A stretch of 37,732 nt of DNA, from positions 1 to 37,732 of the forward strand of contig JASJCD010000004.1 in NCBI GenBank assembly GCA_030066135.1, in the 5' to 3' direction. The notes under the pieces were generated by a model. That model searched no databases. It had not been told where the DNA came from and worked only from the letters and a program-made list of their open reading frames with translations. This document shows positions 1 to 9,291 of the stretch, one piece after another. A program made the position numbers and the translations under genes. This DNA comes from Desulfobacterales bacterium (GTDB lineage: Bacteria; Desulfobacterota; Desulfobacteria; Desulfobacterales; UBA5852). Numbering within the stretch: position 1 is the first letter of the stretch; every line of letters starts with the position of its first letter.

Positions 1-235
1 CCTGGAACCAGCGGGCGAACGCGGCCCCGAAACCGCTGGCCGGATAGGCTCTGGCCAGCCGGCGATAGGCATGCGCGTAGTCTGTCTTCTGGAGAACAGC
101 CGCAGCCGTGGCCACGGTCAGCACTGTGTCGTCCGTAAAGCAGGATCGTCGCGTGAACAGGGGGAACGCGGTGCTTTTGATCGGGGCGGCTTCATAGACG
201 GAGCCGATGATGTCACCGGCGACGGCACCAACCAT
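1..235 (-). CDS. ADP-ribosylglycohydrolase (DraG-like) family protein, N-terminal part, truncated by window edge
   Basis: Reverse-strand translation from ATG at 235: MVGAVAGDIIGSVYEAAPIKSTAFPLFTRRSCFTDDTVLTVATAAVLQKTDYAHAYRRLARAYPASGFGAAF; the GDIIGSVYE and FTDDT motifs are typical of the family. Confidence 0.88.
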   Translation of the reverse strand, partial: MVGAVAGDIIGSVYEAAPIKSTAFPLFTRRSCFTDDTVLTVATAAAVLQKTDYAHAYRRLARAYPASGFGAAFARWFQ

Positions 236-438
236 GGTATTGTCTCCCTTTAATGGATTTTCATACGGGTCGCATCATATTCGATTCGATCGGCACAAGA
301 AGATATCGGCATGCTTGAATCACGGGCGTATTTACCTGTAATCAACGGCTTGCAATTATCCCGAACGGTTTAGTCGACCAGGGTCGGCGCCGGAAAGCGC
401 ATGCCGGGCGGCCCTTCCCCGGCCATGAGGAGGCATCC

Positions 439-1221
439 GTGCAGATCAACAACGCGGTATACGACCGCAAGGGGCATGCCTGGTGGGACGAAAATGAAGA
501 CGGCTCCCTGATTTCGCTGCGGTACCTGAGCAATCCGGTCAAGTTCAGCTATATCCACGCGGTTATTTCGGACCGGTGGCCGACCCGAACGACAAAGCCT
601 AGACTGCTGGATGTGGGCTGCGGCGGTGGCTATCTTTCCGAGGAGCTGGCCCGGCTGGGGCTGTCGGTGACAGGTATCGACCCCTCACCAGCCACCATCG
701 GCGCTGCCCGCGCACATGCCCGGCAGACCGGGCTGGCTATCGATTATCTGGAAGGGCGGGGAGAAGCGCTGCCCTTCGTCTCGGCGCGGTTTGATTTCGT
801 CTGCTGCTGTGATGTGCTGGAGCACGTACCCGATCCTGCTTTGATCGTCGCCGAAATTGCCCGGGTGTTGAAACCGGGCGGTGTTTTCTTTTACGACACC
901 ATCAACCGCACCCTTATCAGCCGTCTGGTCATGATCAAGGTCATGCAGGAGTGGAAAAGCACGGCTTTTCTCGAACCCCGTATTCATCTCTGGCGCATGT
1001 TCATCAAGCCCCGCGAGCTGATCGCCATGCTGGCGGCCAACGGTTTGGTCAACCAGGACCTCAAGGGACTGGGACCGGGGCCCAATTTCGTCGCGCACTA
1101 TCTCAACCTGCGCCGGCGGGCCCGGGGTCGTATCGGCTGGGCCGAACTGAGCCACCGCCTGGGCCTGAGAATCAACGCCAACCTGGCCATGACCTATGTG
1201 GGCCATGCGCTGAAAACCTGA
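439..1221 (+). CDS. ubiG: UbiG-like class I SAM-dependent methyltransferase
   Basis: 260 aa; LLDVGCGGGYLSEELARLG motif I, CCDVLEHVPDP, FYDTINRT; GTG start after a gaggagg RBS. Confidence 0.75.
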   Translation: MQINNAVYDRKGHAWWDENEDGSLISLRYLSNPVKFSYIHAVISDRWPTRTTKPRLLDVGCGGGYLSEELARLGLSVTGIDPSPATIGAARAHARQTGLAIDYLEGRGEALPFVSARFDFVCCCDVLEHVPDPALIVAEIARVLKPGGVFFYDTINRTLISRLVMIKVMQEWKSTAFLEPRIHLWRMFIKPRELIAMLAANGLVNQDLKGLGPGPNFVAHYLNLRRRARGRIGWAELSHRLGLRINANLAMTYVGHALKT

Positions 1222-1232
1222 AATGGCCGGCC

Positions 1233-2495
1233 TCAGCGCCTGTCCACCGCCAGACGCGGCACGGCCTTTTCCTTTATCGGCCAGTGGACGATGCCCGCCA
1301 GGACGGCCAGCACCACACCCAGCCACCAGACAGCGTCGTAAGTGCCGGTACGGTCGTACAGCCAGCCACCCAGCCAGACACCGATAAAACTCCCGATCTG
1401 GTGGCCCAGGAAAACGATGCCGTACAACATGGCCATATAGCGTGTTCCAAACATGACGGCCACGAGGCCCGATGTCGGCGGTACGGTGGCCAGCCACAGG
1501 AAACCCATGACGGCACTGAAGATCATCACCGATGGCAGTCCTAAAGGCATGATCAGGAACAGGGCGATCGCAAGTGCCCGGCCCAGGTAGATGCCCACCA
1601 GCACGTGTCGTTTGGGGCGCCGGCCCGACCAGATTCCGGAAAGATACGCCCCGGCCACATTGCACAGACCGATCACGGCGAGACTCCAGGCCCCGATCCG
1701 CGGATCGAAACCGGCATCGGTCAGAAAGGCGGGCATGTGGGCGGTGATGAAGGCCACATGGAAGCCACAGACGAAAAACCCGGCCACCAGAAGACGAAAG
1801 GACGCGTGGCCCAGGGCTTCCGCCAGGGCCTCGGGAACGCTCTGGTTTGTTTCCGCGGCTTCCGCCGGTCCGCTGCCGGAGAAGGGGGCCAACGGCAGGG
1901 CCAAAAGCGCCATGCCCAGGGCCGAAAAGGCCAGCAGGTTGAGGGCGGTTACCCAGCCGTAATTGCCGATCAGTCCCTGGGCCGCGGGAACGACGGCAAA
2001 CTGCCCGATGGATCCGGCGGCGGTCCCCAGACCAAGCGCCCATTGACGGCGCTCTGGGCCCACGGCCCGGGCCATGGCAGGCAGGACGATGCCGAAAGAG
2101 GTGCCCGCAATCCCCGCCCCCACCAGGATCCCGGCGGAGGCATGCAGCATCCAGGGGCTGTCGATGCCGGACATCAATCCCATACCGAGGGCGTAGAAGA
2201 CGGCTCCGGCAACGATAACCCGGACATTGCCGAAGCGGTCGGCCAGGGCGCCGGCAAACACGGCGACGATACCCCAGAATAGATTCTGGATGGCCAGGGC
2301 CAGGGCGATGGTTTCGCGGCCCCAGCCGTTGGCATCGGTTATGGGCTTGACGAACAGCCCGAAGCTGGATCGATAGCCGAAAGACAACAGCAGCAGCAGG
2401 CAGGCCGTGACGATGAGAAAATAGCTGACCCGGTGTGGGGCATGATTGCTGGTCATTGGCATGGGATCCGTCCGGGCCGGCAACGTATCTATCAA
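1233..2495 (-). CDS. MFS transporter
   Basis: 420 aa, multiple hydrophobic segments, MFS-like GALADRFGNVRV loop. Confidence 0.9.
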   Translation of the reverse strand: MIDTLPARTDPMPMTSNHAPHRVSYFLIVTACLLLLLSFGYRSSFGLFVKPITDANGWGRETIALALAIQNLFWGIVAVFAGALADRFGNVRVIVAGAVFYALGMGLMSGIDSPWMLHASAGILVGAGIAGTSFGIVLPAMARAVGPERRQWALGLGTAAGSIGQFAVVPAAQGLIGNYGWVTALNLLAFSALGMALLALPLAPFSGSGPAEAAETNQSVPEALAEALGHASFRLLVAGFFVCGFHVAFITAHMPAFLTDAGFDPRIGAWSLAVIGLCNVAGAYLSGIWSGRRPKRHVLVGIYLGRALAIALFLIMPLGLPSVMIFSAVMGFLWLATVPPTSGLVAVMFGTRYMAMLYGIVFLGHQIGSFIGVWLGGWLYDRTGTYDAVWWLGVVLAVLAGIVHWPIKEKAVPRLAVDRR

Positions 2496-2826
2496 ATCGA
2501 TTTACGCCACAGGGTTGCGCCGGGGCATGGCGATCTGCGCATCCCGGGCGGTCGATGATCGACGCTTAAAATTTTCAGGACTCTGCGGAGGACATATTCT
2601 GGTCCACGATGTCTTAAGGCCTACCATGGACATTCAGGGCAAGAATGCAATACGATGGTAGATAATGCCACGGGGCCTCTTTTCACTCGGCATTGACACG
2701 GTTTCAGATTTGCCGATGTCGGTACCGTTCAAGCGCAGCGGCCAGATGCCCGTGGGAGGATTAGGCCATGACCACGCCAACAAGGTTTGCATTCGAGGGT
2801 GACCACCGGTCGGGGGGCCTTCGCTG

Positions 2827-3327
2827 ATGGGCCCGGGTCTGCGGGTGCACGCTATGATCCTGGCAGTGCTGGCCTTGGCCGGGACGGCCGTGTGGCTGAT
2901 GGAATGGTGGGCGGTGGAAACGCCCGGCGGGTTGTTCAGCCGTTATGCGTTCACCCGGATCACCTGGCTGGCGCTGGGCGTCTACGCCCTGTTTTCGAGT
3001 ACGGTGATACTGGCGACAGCCGCTCTGGCCGCATGGCGCCGGCGTCCCCTGCGGCCGATCGTGGTGGTGCTCTGCCACGTCGTTCCGGTGGCTCTCGGTG
3101 CACTGATGCTTCAGTGGGGGGTGCACGACGGGCTTCAAGGTTTAGGGTCCAAGCCGCCGGTGCTTTCAGCACCGCCCGCCCGCCATCGACCGCTTCCCCG
3201 GCGCCCATTGTCCCCACCGATCGCGCCGCGCTTGCCGGATGAGGGTAACCCGATCCGTTCGGCGCCCCTCGATCCGGTTGCACCTGAGTCACAAGTGCCG
3301 TCTCCCACCGGCCCTGGTGATAAATAA
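2827..3327 (+). CDS. hypothetical membrane protein
   Basis: 166 aa ORF with two or three hydrophobic segments and a Pro-rich tail; ATG overlaps the stop of a short upstream ORF (TGATG). Confidence 0.5.
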   Translation: MGPGLRVHAMILAVLALAGTAVWLMEWWAVETPGGLFSRYAFTRITWLALGVYALFSSTVILATAALAAWRRRPLRPIVVVLCHVVPVALGALMLQWGVHDGLQGLGSKPPVLSAPPARHRPLPRRPLSPPIAPRLPDEGNPIRSAPLDPVAPESQVPSPTGPGDK

Positions 3328-3389
3328 CGGACGATGCACGCCCTGCGGTGGCCAGAATCGTTTTCAATCCGTGAGGACGGCATTTTTAG

Positions 3390-4151
3390 ATGGAAACGGC
3401 CCTTTTAACCGACACCCATACCCACATCTGCGACACGGTCTTCGACGCGGATCGCGAGGCGGTGCTGGTGCGGGCGGCGGCGGCCGGGATCGGTGCGGTG
3501 ATTGCCGTCGGTGAGGATCTCGCGGATGCCAAAAAGAACATCGCTCTGGCCCGGGACTACCCGATCCTGAAGCCCGCGGCCGGCCTGTACCCCACCCATT
3601 TGGATCGGGCCGCGGCCGCCGCCATGATGGATTTCATCCGGGCGCACCGGCGCATGCTCGCGGCCATCGGCGAAGTGGGGTTGGACTTCTGGGTGGTCAA
3701 GACCAGCGAGGAGCGCAACATCCAACGTGAGATTTTTACGAGCTTCATCGATCTGGCGTTGGAACTGGACCTTCCCCTGAACGTCCACTCGCGTTCCGCC
3801 GGACGGCATACGGTGGAACTGCTGCTCACCCACGGGGCCCGACGCGTACAGATGCATGCCTTCGACGGTAAGATCACGGCCGCCCGTCCGGCGCTGGAAG
3901 CCGGGTACTATTTTTCAATTCCGCCCTCGATCGTCCGATCCCGCCAGAAACAAAAGCTGGTGCGCCATCTTCCCCTGGAATCCCTGCTGGTCGAAACCGA
4001 CAGCCCGGTGCTGGGGCCCGATCCCCAGGCGCGCAACGAGCCGGCCAACCTGATGGTGGCCATTGATGCCATCGCCGCAATCAAGGACCTGACACGCGCG
4101 GCCGTCAGCGCGGCCGTGGCGGTCAACACCCAAACCCTGTATGGCTTCTAA
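3390..4151 (+). CDS. TatD family metal-dependent hydrolase
   Basis: 253 aa; DTHTHICD, AAIGEVGLDFW, LNVHSRSAGRHT, ETDSPVLGP. Confidence 0.92.
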   Translation: METALLTDTHTHICDTVFDADREAVLVRAAAAGIGAVIAVGEDLADAKKNIALARDYPILKPAAGLYPTHLDRAAAAAMMDFIRAHRRMLAAIGEVGLDFWVVKTSEERNIQREIFTSFIDLALELDLPLNVHSRSAGRHTVELLLTHGARRVQMHAFDGKITAARPALEAGYYFSIPPSIVRSRQKQKLVRHLPLESLLVETDSPVLGPDPQARNEPANLMVAIDAIAAIKDLTRAAVSAAVAVNTQTLYGF

Positions 4152-4687
4152 CCGGACATCTCTACGAAATAGTACCCATAGAAAATGCCCCAGGCACTCA
4201 GAATCAGGGCGGTGTCATGCGCGCGCACCCGGGCGGGGACAAGTCTTTGGAAGAGGAAGTGCACCCCGGCCGTAACGAGTACGAAGCGGATGCCGCGGGC
4301 GGGCACCGACACCAGCATGAAGACGATCCAGCCGATATGGGCGTCGGCCGCCTGGGCGGCGTAGAGTTTGTAGGGTGTGCCGGTGAGGGGGCCCATAAAG
4401 ATCACGAGGACCCCGTGGTCGGTCAGCTGCGTCGCCACCCGCGCCACCATGGCTGGACTGATGGCCGGGACTTTTTCGATCACGGCGAGAGCCCCCGGCC
4501 GATCGTAAACGCCCCAGGCATAGACCAGCGCTCCACCTGCCAGGGCGCCGGCCAGCGCCCACAAGCAGGCCTGCAGACCGGTTTTGAGACGCCGCCGGCC
4601 GGCCAGGCTGAGCCAGACGTCGGGAACGACGAAAAACAGGGTCGCCTCCGCCAGTCCCCACAGCCCCGCGGCCAGATTTACGACCAC
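4148..4687 (-). CDS. small multi-pass membrane protein (VTT/DedA-like)
   Basis: 179 aa with several TM segments; last gene of the lipid operon, overlaps the plsC-like gene by 10 nt. Confidence 0.6.
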   Translation of the reverse strand: MVVNLAAGLWGLAEATLFFVVPDVWLSLAGRRRLKTGLQACLWALAGALAGGALVYAWGVYDRPGALAVIEKVPAISPAMVARVATQLTDHGVLVIFMGPLTGTPYKLYAAQAADAHIGWIVFMLVSVPARGIRFVLVTAGVHFLFQRLVPARVRAHDTALILSAWGIFYGYYFVEMSG

Positions 4688-5334
4688 GAGGGGAAGTTGC
4701 CTTCCTGCGACAAGGCCGACATGCTGGACTCCAGGCGGTGCATGAAGTCCCGGCGATCTTCCGCACCATATAGCGCTTCGCCCACAAAGACGTCGCAGAA
4801 GAACGGCACCAGCAGCTTTTCACCCTTGGGCAGGGCCTTGCCCAGGCCATGCAGCAGCACCGGGGTCACCGGTATCTCGGGAAATCGTGCCGCCAATTTG
4901 GCGATGCCGCCCTTGAAAGCGGCGAGTTCTTCAGGCTGGCCGCGGCTGCCTTCGGGGAAGAAAATCAGAACCTGCCCCGCTTCCAGGGCGGCGTAGCAGG
5001 GGGCCAGCAGGTCTTCGTCCGGTTTCTCCCGCTGGCGCTTGAGGGGCAGAATGCCGATGATATTCAGGGCCAACCAGGCTTTTTGCGGGGTGGCCAGAAA
5101 ATAGTCGGCGGCGGCCACGGGTTGGATCCGGGAGAGCAGACCTGCAGGCAGCAGCGTGATGAGGACCATGGTGTCCAAATGGCTGTTGTGGTTGGCCACC
5201 ACGATGGCCGGGCCCTTGCGGGGCAGGCGTTCGCGGTGGCGCACGTTGAGCCCCAGGACAATTAGGACCACCAGCCGGACGACGATCCGGTAGAAGAGGT
5301 AGCGCAGCAGGCGAATGATGAAATCCATGCGCAT
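4678..5334 (-). CDS. plsC: 1-acyl-sn-glycerol-3-phosphate acyltransferase family (PlsC-like)
   Basis: 218 aa; NHNSHLD (HX4D-type) and FFPEGSRGQPEEL acyltransferase motifs. Confidence 0.9.
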   Translation of the reverse strand: MRMDFIIRLLRYLFYRIVVRLVVLIVLGLNVRHRERLPRKGPAIVVANHNSHLDTMVLITLLPAGLLSRIQPVAAADYFLATPQKAWLALNIIGILPLKRQREKPDEDLLAPCYAALEAGQVLIFFPEGSRGQPEELAAFKGGIAKLAARFPEIPVTPVLLHGLGKALPKGEKLLVPFFCDVFVGEALYGAEDRRDFMHRLESSMSALSQEGNFPSWS

Positions 5335-5336
5335 GG

Positions 5337-6278
5337 TCAGTAGTAAAGATAGTAGATGAAGTGAAAGAAGAGGGGCGCCGTGTAGGTCAGGCTGTCGATA
5401 CGGTCCATGATGCCCCCGTGTCCGGGCAGCAGGCGGCCGCTGTCCTTGACGCCGATATCGCGCTTGACGGCCGAAATGGTGACATCGCCGACGAACCCGG
5501 CCGTGCTGATGATGATGCCGGCCAGGAAGGCCAGGGGGATGCTGAGCGGTGTGAGCAGGCCGCTCAATACCACAGCCAGGACGGTGGTGGTGCCGACACC
5601 GCCCAGGAAGCCTTCCCAGGTCTTGTTGGGGCTGACATTGGGAACGATCTTGCGCCGCCCTATGGATTTACCCCATAGAAACTGAGCCACATCGTTGGAC
5701 TGGGTTAAAAACACCAGGTAGAGCAGCAGGCCCGGGCCGCCTGCCCCGGATTCACCCGCCGTCGGAAGCACCAGGAGATAGGCCACGTGGCTGATGCTGA
5801 ACACCAGCGTCATCAAACCCCAATGCAGGGTGCCGGCCGAGCGCAGAAAATCCCGCGTCTCGCCCACGATCACCATGCAAAGCGGCAGGAAGAGAAAAAC
5901 ATAGACCGGAATGAAGACGATAAACAACCCGTACCATTCGATGCCCGCCCAGAAATACTGCAGGGGGATGGCCAGATAAGCCCATAGCAGAACCCGCCGA
6001 TCGGCACGACGGGTGGGGATGATGGATAAGTACTCTTTAAGGGCCAGGAAACTGACGACAGCGAAGAAAAACAGAGAAACATTGCGACTCAAGGCCATGG
6101 CCAGGGTGAAGATCGCAACCATCACCCACCAGGAGCGGATGCGCAGACCGATCTCGGTGAAATCCGTCGCGGGGCGCGTCTTCTTGAGAAAGAGATAAAC
6201 CACCGTGGCCACGATGAGAATCCCGAACAGACCGCCCAGCGACCAGAGCACCGTGGGGCTGATGTGACCGGTGCTCAT
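5337..6278 (-). CDS. ynbB: phosphatidate cytidylyltransferase family (CdsA/YnbB-like)
   Basis: 313 aa; C-terminal signature SPNKTWEGFLGG...AVKRDIGVKDSGRLLPGHGGIMDRIDSL. Confidence 0.88.
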   Translation of the reverse strand: MSTGHISPTVLWSLGGLFGILIVATVVYLFLKKTRPATDFTEIGLRIRSWWVMVAIFTLAMALSRNVSLFFFAVVSFLALKEYLSIIPTRRADRRVLLWAYLAIPLQYFWAGIEWYGLFIVFIPVYVFLFLPLCMVIVGETRDFLRSAGTLHWGLMTLVFSISHVAYLLVLPTAGESGAGGPGLLLYLVFLTQSNDVAQFLWGKSIGRRKIVPNVSPNKTWEGFLGGVGTTTVLAVVLSGLLTPLSIPLAFLAGIIISTAGFVGDVTISAVKRDIGVKDSGRLLPGHGGIMDRIDSLTYTAPLFFHFIYYLYY

Positions 6279-6886
6279 GCGACCTCCTCGAGCGCCTGCC
6301 GGGCGCGGTTACGAATGGTTATTCCCAGCAGGACCAGCACCCCGGTCAGAACGATGTTGACGAGCAGGTGGATTTTGAACCCCAGACCCAGAAGCAGGCC
6401 GATGAGGCCGAAGGTGAAGGCCCGGTCGCTCTTGCCCATGGGGCCGTCGTAGCGGCGCTGGGCCCCGATCTGGATGGCCACGACGCCGGTCATTTCACTG
6501 ATGAGGGCCATCACCACGGCGATCACGACCAGACTGCCACACACGCCGGGAATGAGAGCAAATGGCAGATAGAGGGCGGCATCCGAGATGACATCACCGA
6601 GTTCGTTCAGAATAGCGCCTTCGGGGCTTTGCATGGCGTGCTCGCGGGCCAGCATGCCGTCGATGGCATTCAGGGCCATGCGGATAAACAAGACAGCCGG
6701 CACCAGCAGCAGGGGCCAGTGCCAGTGATTGGCGGCCCCCAGGGTCGTCAGGAGGCCGGTGGCCAGAGAAAGGGACAGGGCCACGAGCGTGACCTGGTTG
6801 GCCGTGATGCCGCGGTTTGCGAGGCGACCGACGATCGGGCGGAGCAGGGCCTGGAAGCGCGGTTTAAGATCATAAATGGTCGGCAT
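6275..6886 (-). CDS. ynbA: CDP-alcohol phosphatidyltransferase family (YnbA-like)
   Basis: 203 aa; NAIDGMLAREHAMQSPEGAILNELGDVISD, a variant of the DX2DGX2ARX8GX3DX3D motif; ATGA overlap with the next gene. Confidence 0.85.
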   Translation of the reverse strand: MPTIYDLKPRFQALLRPIVGRLANRGITANQVTLVALSLSLATGLLTTLGAANHWHWPLLLVPAVLFIRMALNAIDGMLAREHAMQSPEGAILNELGDVISDAALYLPFALIPGVCGSLVVIAVVMALISEMTGVVAIQIGAQRRYDGPMGKSDRAFTFGLIGLLLGLGFKIHLLVNIVLTGVLVLLGITIRNRARQALEEVA

Positions 6887-7158
6887 GGTCGATATCCTGC
6901 TGGGGGTGGTTCGATCGCGAACCGGCGACCGACTGCTTTCGGCATCATTATGGAATAATAGGCCGGAAAGTCAAGGTGATCGCCAGCTTGCAACCGCTTG
7001 CCGCCGACAAGAGACCTGTGGCCCCATGCGTTAAGGGAGCATATGGATTGGATGGTCTGCAGCGGGCGCACGGCAACTCGCCCGTCATTCGGGGGAGATG
7101 CCGCGCAAACGCTTCCGCCCGCTGCCGAAATGCGCTGTGCGTTAAACCTGAAGGGGGA

Positions 7159-7569
7159 TTACCTGGCCTCGACCGGGTACTTGGCCCGGAACCATTCCCG
7201 CCAGCCGCCTTTCAGGGCGTATACATTTTTGTATCCGTCAGCCATCATCGTGCGTGCCAGACCGGCACTAGAAGCTTCGTTGGGTCAGGCGCAGTAGAGG
7301 ACGTATTTTTTATCTTTGGGATAAGTGCCCTTCCAGTCCGCATACTTGTTCGATTCGACATGGGTGGCACCTTTGATTTTGAACTCCGATGACTTCCAGT
7401 CCTTGCCCGCACGGACGTCCAAGATCACCAGATCGGGATCATCGAGCATAGGTTTAAGGTCATCCTTGGTCATCAGTCCTACGCCAGCAACGGCGGAGGA
7501 TGCCGCCAGCCCCGTCATGATGAGCATGGCGATCAGTAAGCCAAAAAGTGAAAGTCGGGGTATGATCAT
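7159..7569 (-). CDS. secreted rhodanese-domain selenoprotein; in-frame TGA (7285-7287) read as Sec at codon 95
   Basis: The ORF track stops at ...KDKKYVLYCA(TGA). Reading through gives U-PNEASSAGLARTMMADGYKNVYALKGGWREWFRAKYPVEAR then TAA at 7159-7161. GY-NVYALKGGWREW is the conserved rhodanese C-terminus. Signal peptide MIIPRLSLFGLLIAMLIMTGLAASSAVA; SD GGAAGGAG. Confidence 0.88.
7254..7268 (-). promoter_or_regulatory. putative bacterial SECIS hairpin for the rhodanese
   Basis: Minus strand GTGCC-GGTCT-GGCAC: 5-bp stem, 5-nt loop whose first G is 22 nt after the TGA. Confidence 0.65.
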
Positions 7570-8936
7570 TGTGATACTCCTTCCTTTGGATGCGACGCCT
7601 TGCGGCGACGGCTAAAAGGCCGACGGGCGGCCAATAGTCCTGCAGCGGCCAATGCGGCGGCTATCGTTATCAGAACCAGAATTGCACGTAATAGTAATAC
7701 GGGGGTTTCGTCGGTCCATACCAGTATAACTCCTGTTGAAACCATGGCCACCAAGAGCGCGAGGTGGACGATACTGCCGGCGGCAGCCCGGAGTGGCACA
7801 GGTTCTTGGTCTCGACGGGTTCCGGGGAACAGGGACGGCAGGTGAGACAGCCCGATGCTGGTGATCCAAATGATAAGCCCAGCTCGCAGGGATGTGTCCA
7901 GCCAATCCGATCCGGCGAAACCGACCGCCATCAGAAGGCCGGTCACACCCGTCATCGTCACGAGGGGCAGCCATGGCCGGGATGGCGACAGGCCGGCAAT
8001 GGCCGGCATCAACCCGCGTTCGGCCAAGACGGTCATCATCTGGGCCACGGCCTGAAAGAGGAAATTCACAGCGGCGCAGGCACCGGCGATCACGACGACA
8101 CCGATGACGAGTCGGCCGCTGGGGCCCATAATGGCCTTGGCTGCCAGGATGTGCGGAATGCTGGTATCTGCCAGCCGCGACGCGCCAACATGGGTGAGGG
8201 CGGCCGTGTTCCAGGCCCAAAAAAATAGACCGGCGGAGGCAAGGCCGATGAACACCAGGGTTCTGGCCCGGCGGTGATCGAGACCGGGTGAGGTATAGCG
8301 CAGCAGGTCGTAACCGATAAAAGCGACGGCTGCCAATCCGATGGTTTGTAAACCGCTACCGAAAGCCGTCAGGGGTTCATTCGGCGCTGACCCCCCTGCG
8401 CCGGCCAGACCGATTACCGTCAGAACGGCAAGACCGGTTAAGGAGGTCAAAAAAAACAGGGATTGAGCCAGCGCCGTTATGCGTCGGCCGGCAAGATTCA
8501 GGGCCAGCACGCTGGCCAGAAGCAGGGCGGCAAACCCGAAGTTGGGAAACCAGTAGACGAAGATCTCATTGAAAACGAAACCTGCCGTGACCAGAGTTGC
8601 CGTGGCCATAAGGATGGCCACCGCCGGCCGTGCGGCCAGCATTATAATGGATGCGCCCCATGCGCCGAAAGCGCTTCGCAAGTGGCCGACTTCATCCGTC
8701 CAGGAACTGGTGACGATATTCAATCCGTGCAGGCCCACAACCGCCGTTAGTAGCCAAAAGATGCGCCCACCGCTGGCGCCAGCGATATTGCCTTGTAATC
8801 CCAGGGCTTCGGGTGAAAGCATTATCGCCGTCAACCAAGCCAGGGCAGAAAACTGTTGGAGGCGGTTCGGCATATGGCTAAGTCGTTCGCAGTTGGATTG
8901 GCTTACACTTTTTTGAGCCGTCAGTGCTGTGATCAT
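7566..8936 (-). CDS. APC-superfamily (amino-acid-type) permease
   Basis: 456 aa, about 12 hydrophobic segments, LSPEALGLQGNIAG-type N-terminus; stop overlaps the rhodanese start (ATGA, 7566-7569). Confidence 0.78.
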   Translation of the reverse strand: MITALTAQKSVSQSNCERLSHMPNRLQQFSALAWLTAIMLSPEALGLQGNIAGASGGRIFWLLTAVVGLHGLNIVTSSWTDEVGHLRSAFGAWGASIIMLAARPAVAILMATATLVTAGFVFNEIFVYWFPNFGFAALLLASVLALNLAGRRITALAQSLFFLTSLTGLAVLTVIGLAGAGGSAPNEPLTAFGSGLQTIGLAAVAFIGYDLLRYTSPGLDHRRARTLVFIGLASAGLFFWAWNTAALTHVGASRLADTSIPHILAAKAIMGPSGRLVIGVVVIAGACAAVNFLFQAVAQMMTVLAERGLMPAIAGLSPSRPWLPLVTMTGVTGLLMAVGFAGSDWLDTSLRAGLIIWITSIGLSHLPSLFPGTRRDQEPVPLRAAAGSIVHLALLVAMVSTGVILVWTDETPVLLLRAILVLITIAAALAAAGLLAARRPFSRRRKASHPKEGVSQ

Positions 8937-9291
8937 GAAACCGACGCAATTATTCCCGAAAAATCAGACAATGATGTCGATGCGGCGTTTTTTTGTGCCC
9001 GATCCCATCATGACTTTGCATTCGACAATGTTGTCATCCTGCAAAACGCCTGGGGCCGGGGGGTGGTCGGTGCTGCAGTCGTAAAATGTCTCCGTTCTCG
9101 AACCCGATTGCTTATCATACGTGATCATACGATGGATCCTCCGTGTGGGTTTTGGATAATTACCCTGTCGTAATGATAATGTTTATGCTGGATCCAAATA
9201 AGGCAACCGGGGGCTAAGGCAGGAAAGAGTGATAGGAAAAAACCATTATGCGGGTCGAGTCACGTCATGACGGTTGGCATTCAGGCTGACG

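Noticed and set aside
685-2043. 452-aa minus-strand ORF overlapping the ubiG-like and MFS genes
   Set aside because: Shadow frame of GC-rich coding sequence; Arg/Gly/Pro-rich translation with no domain, opposite or out of frame to two clear genes
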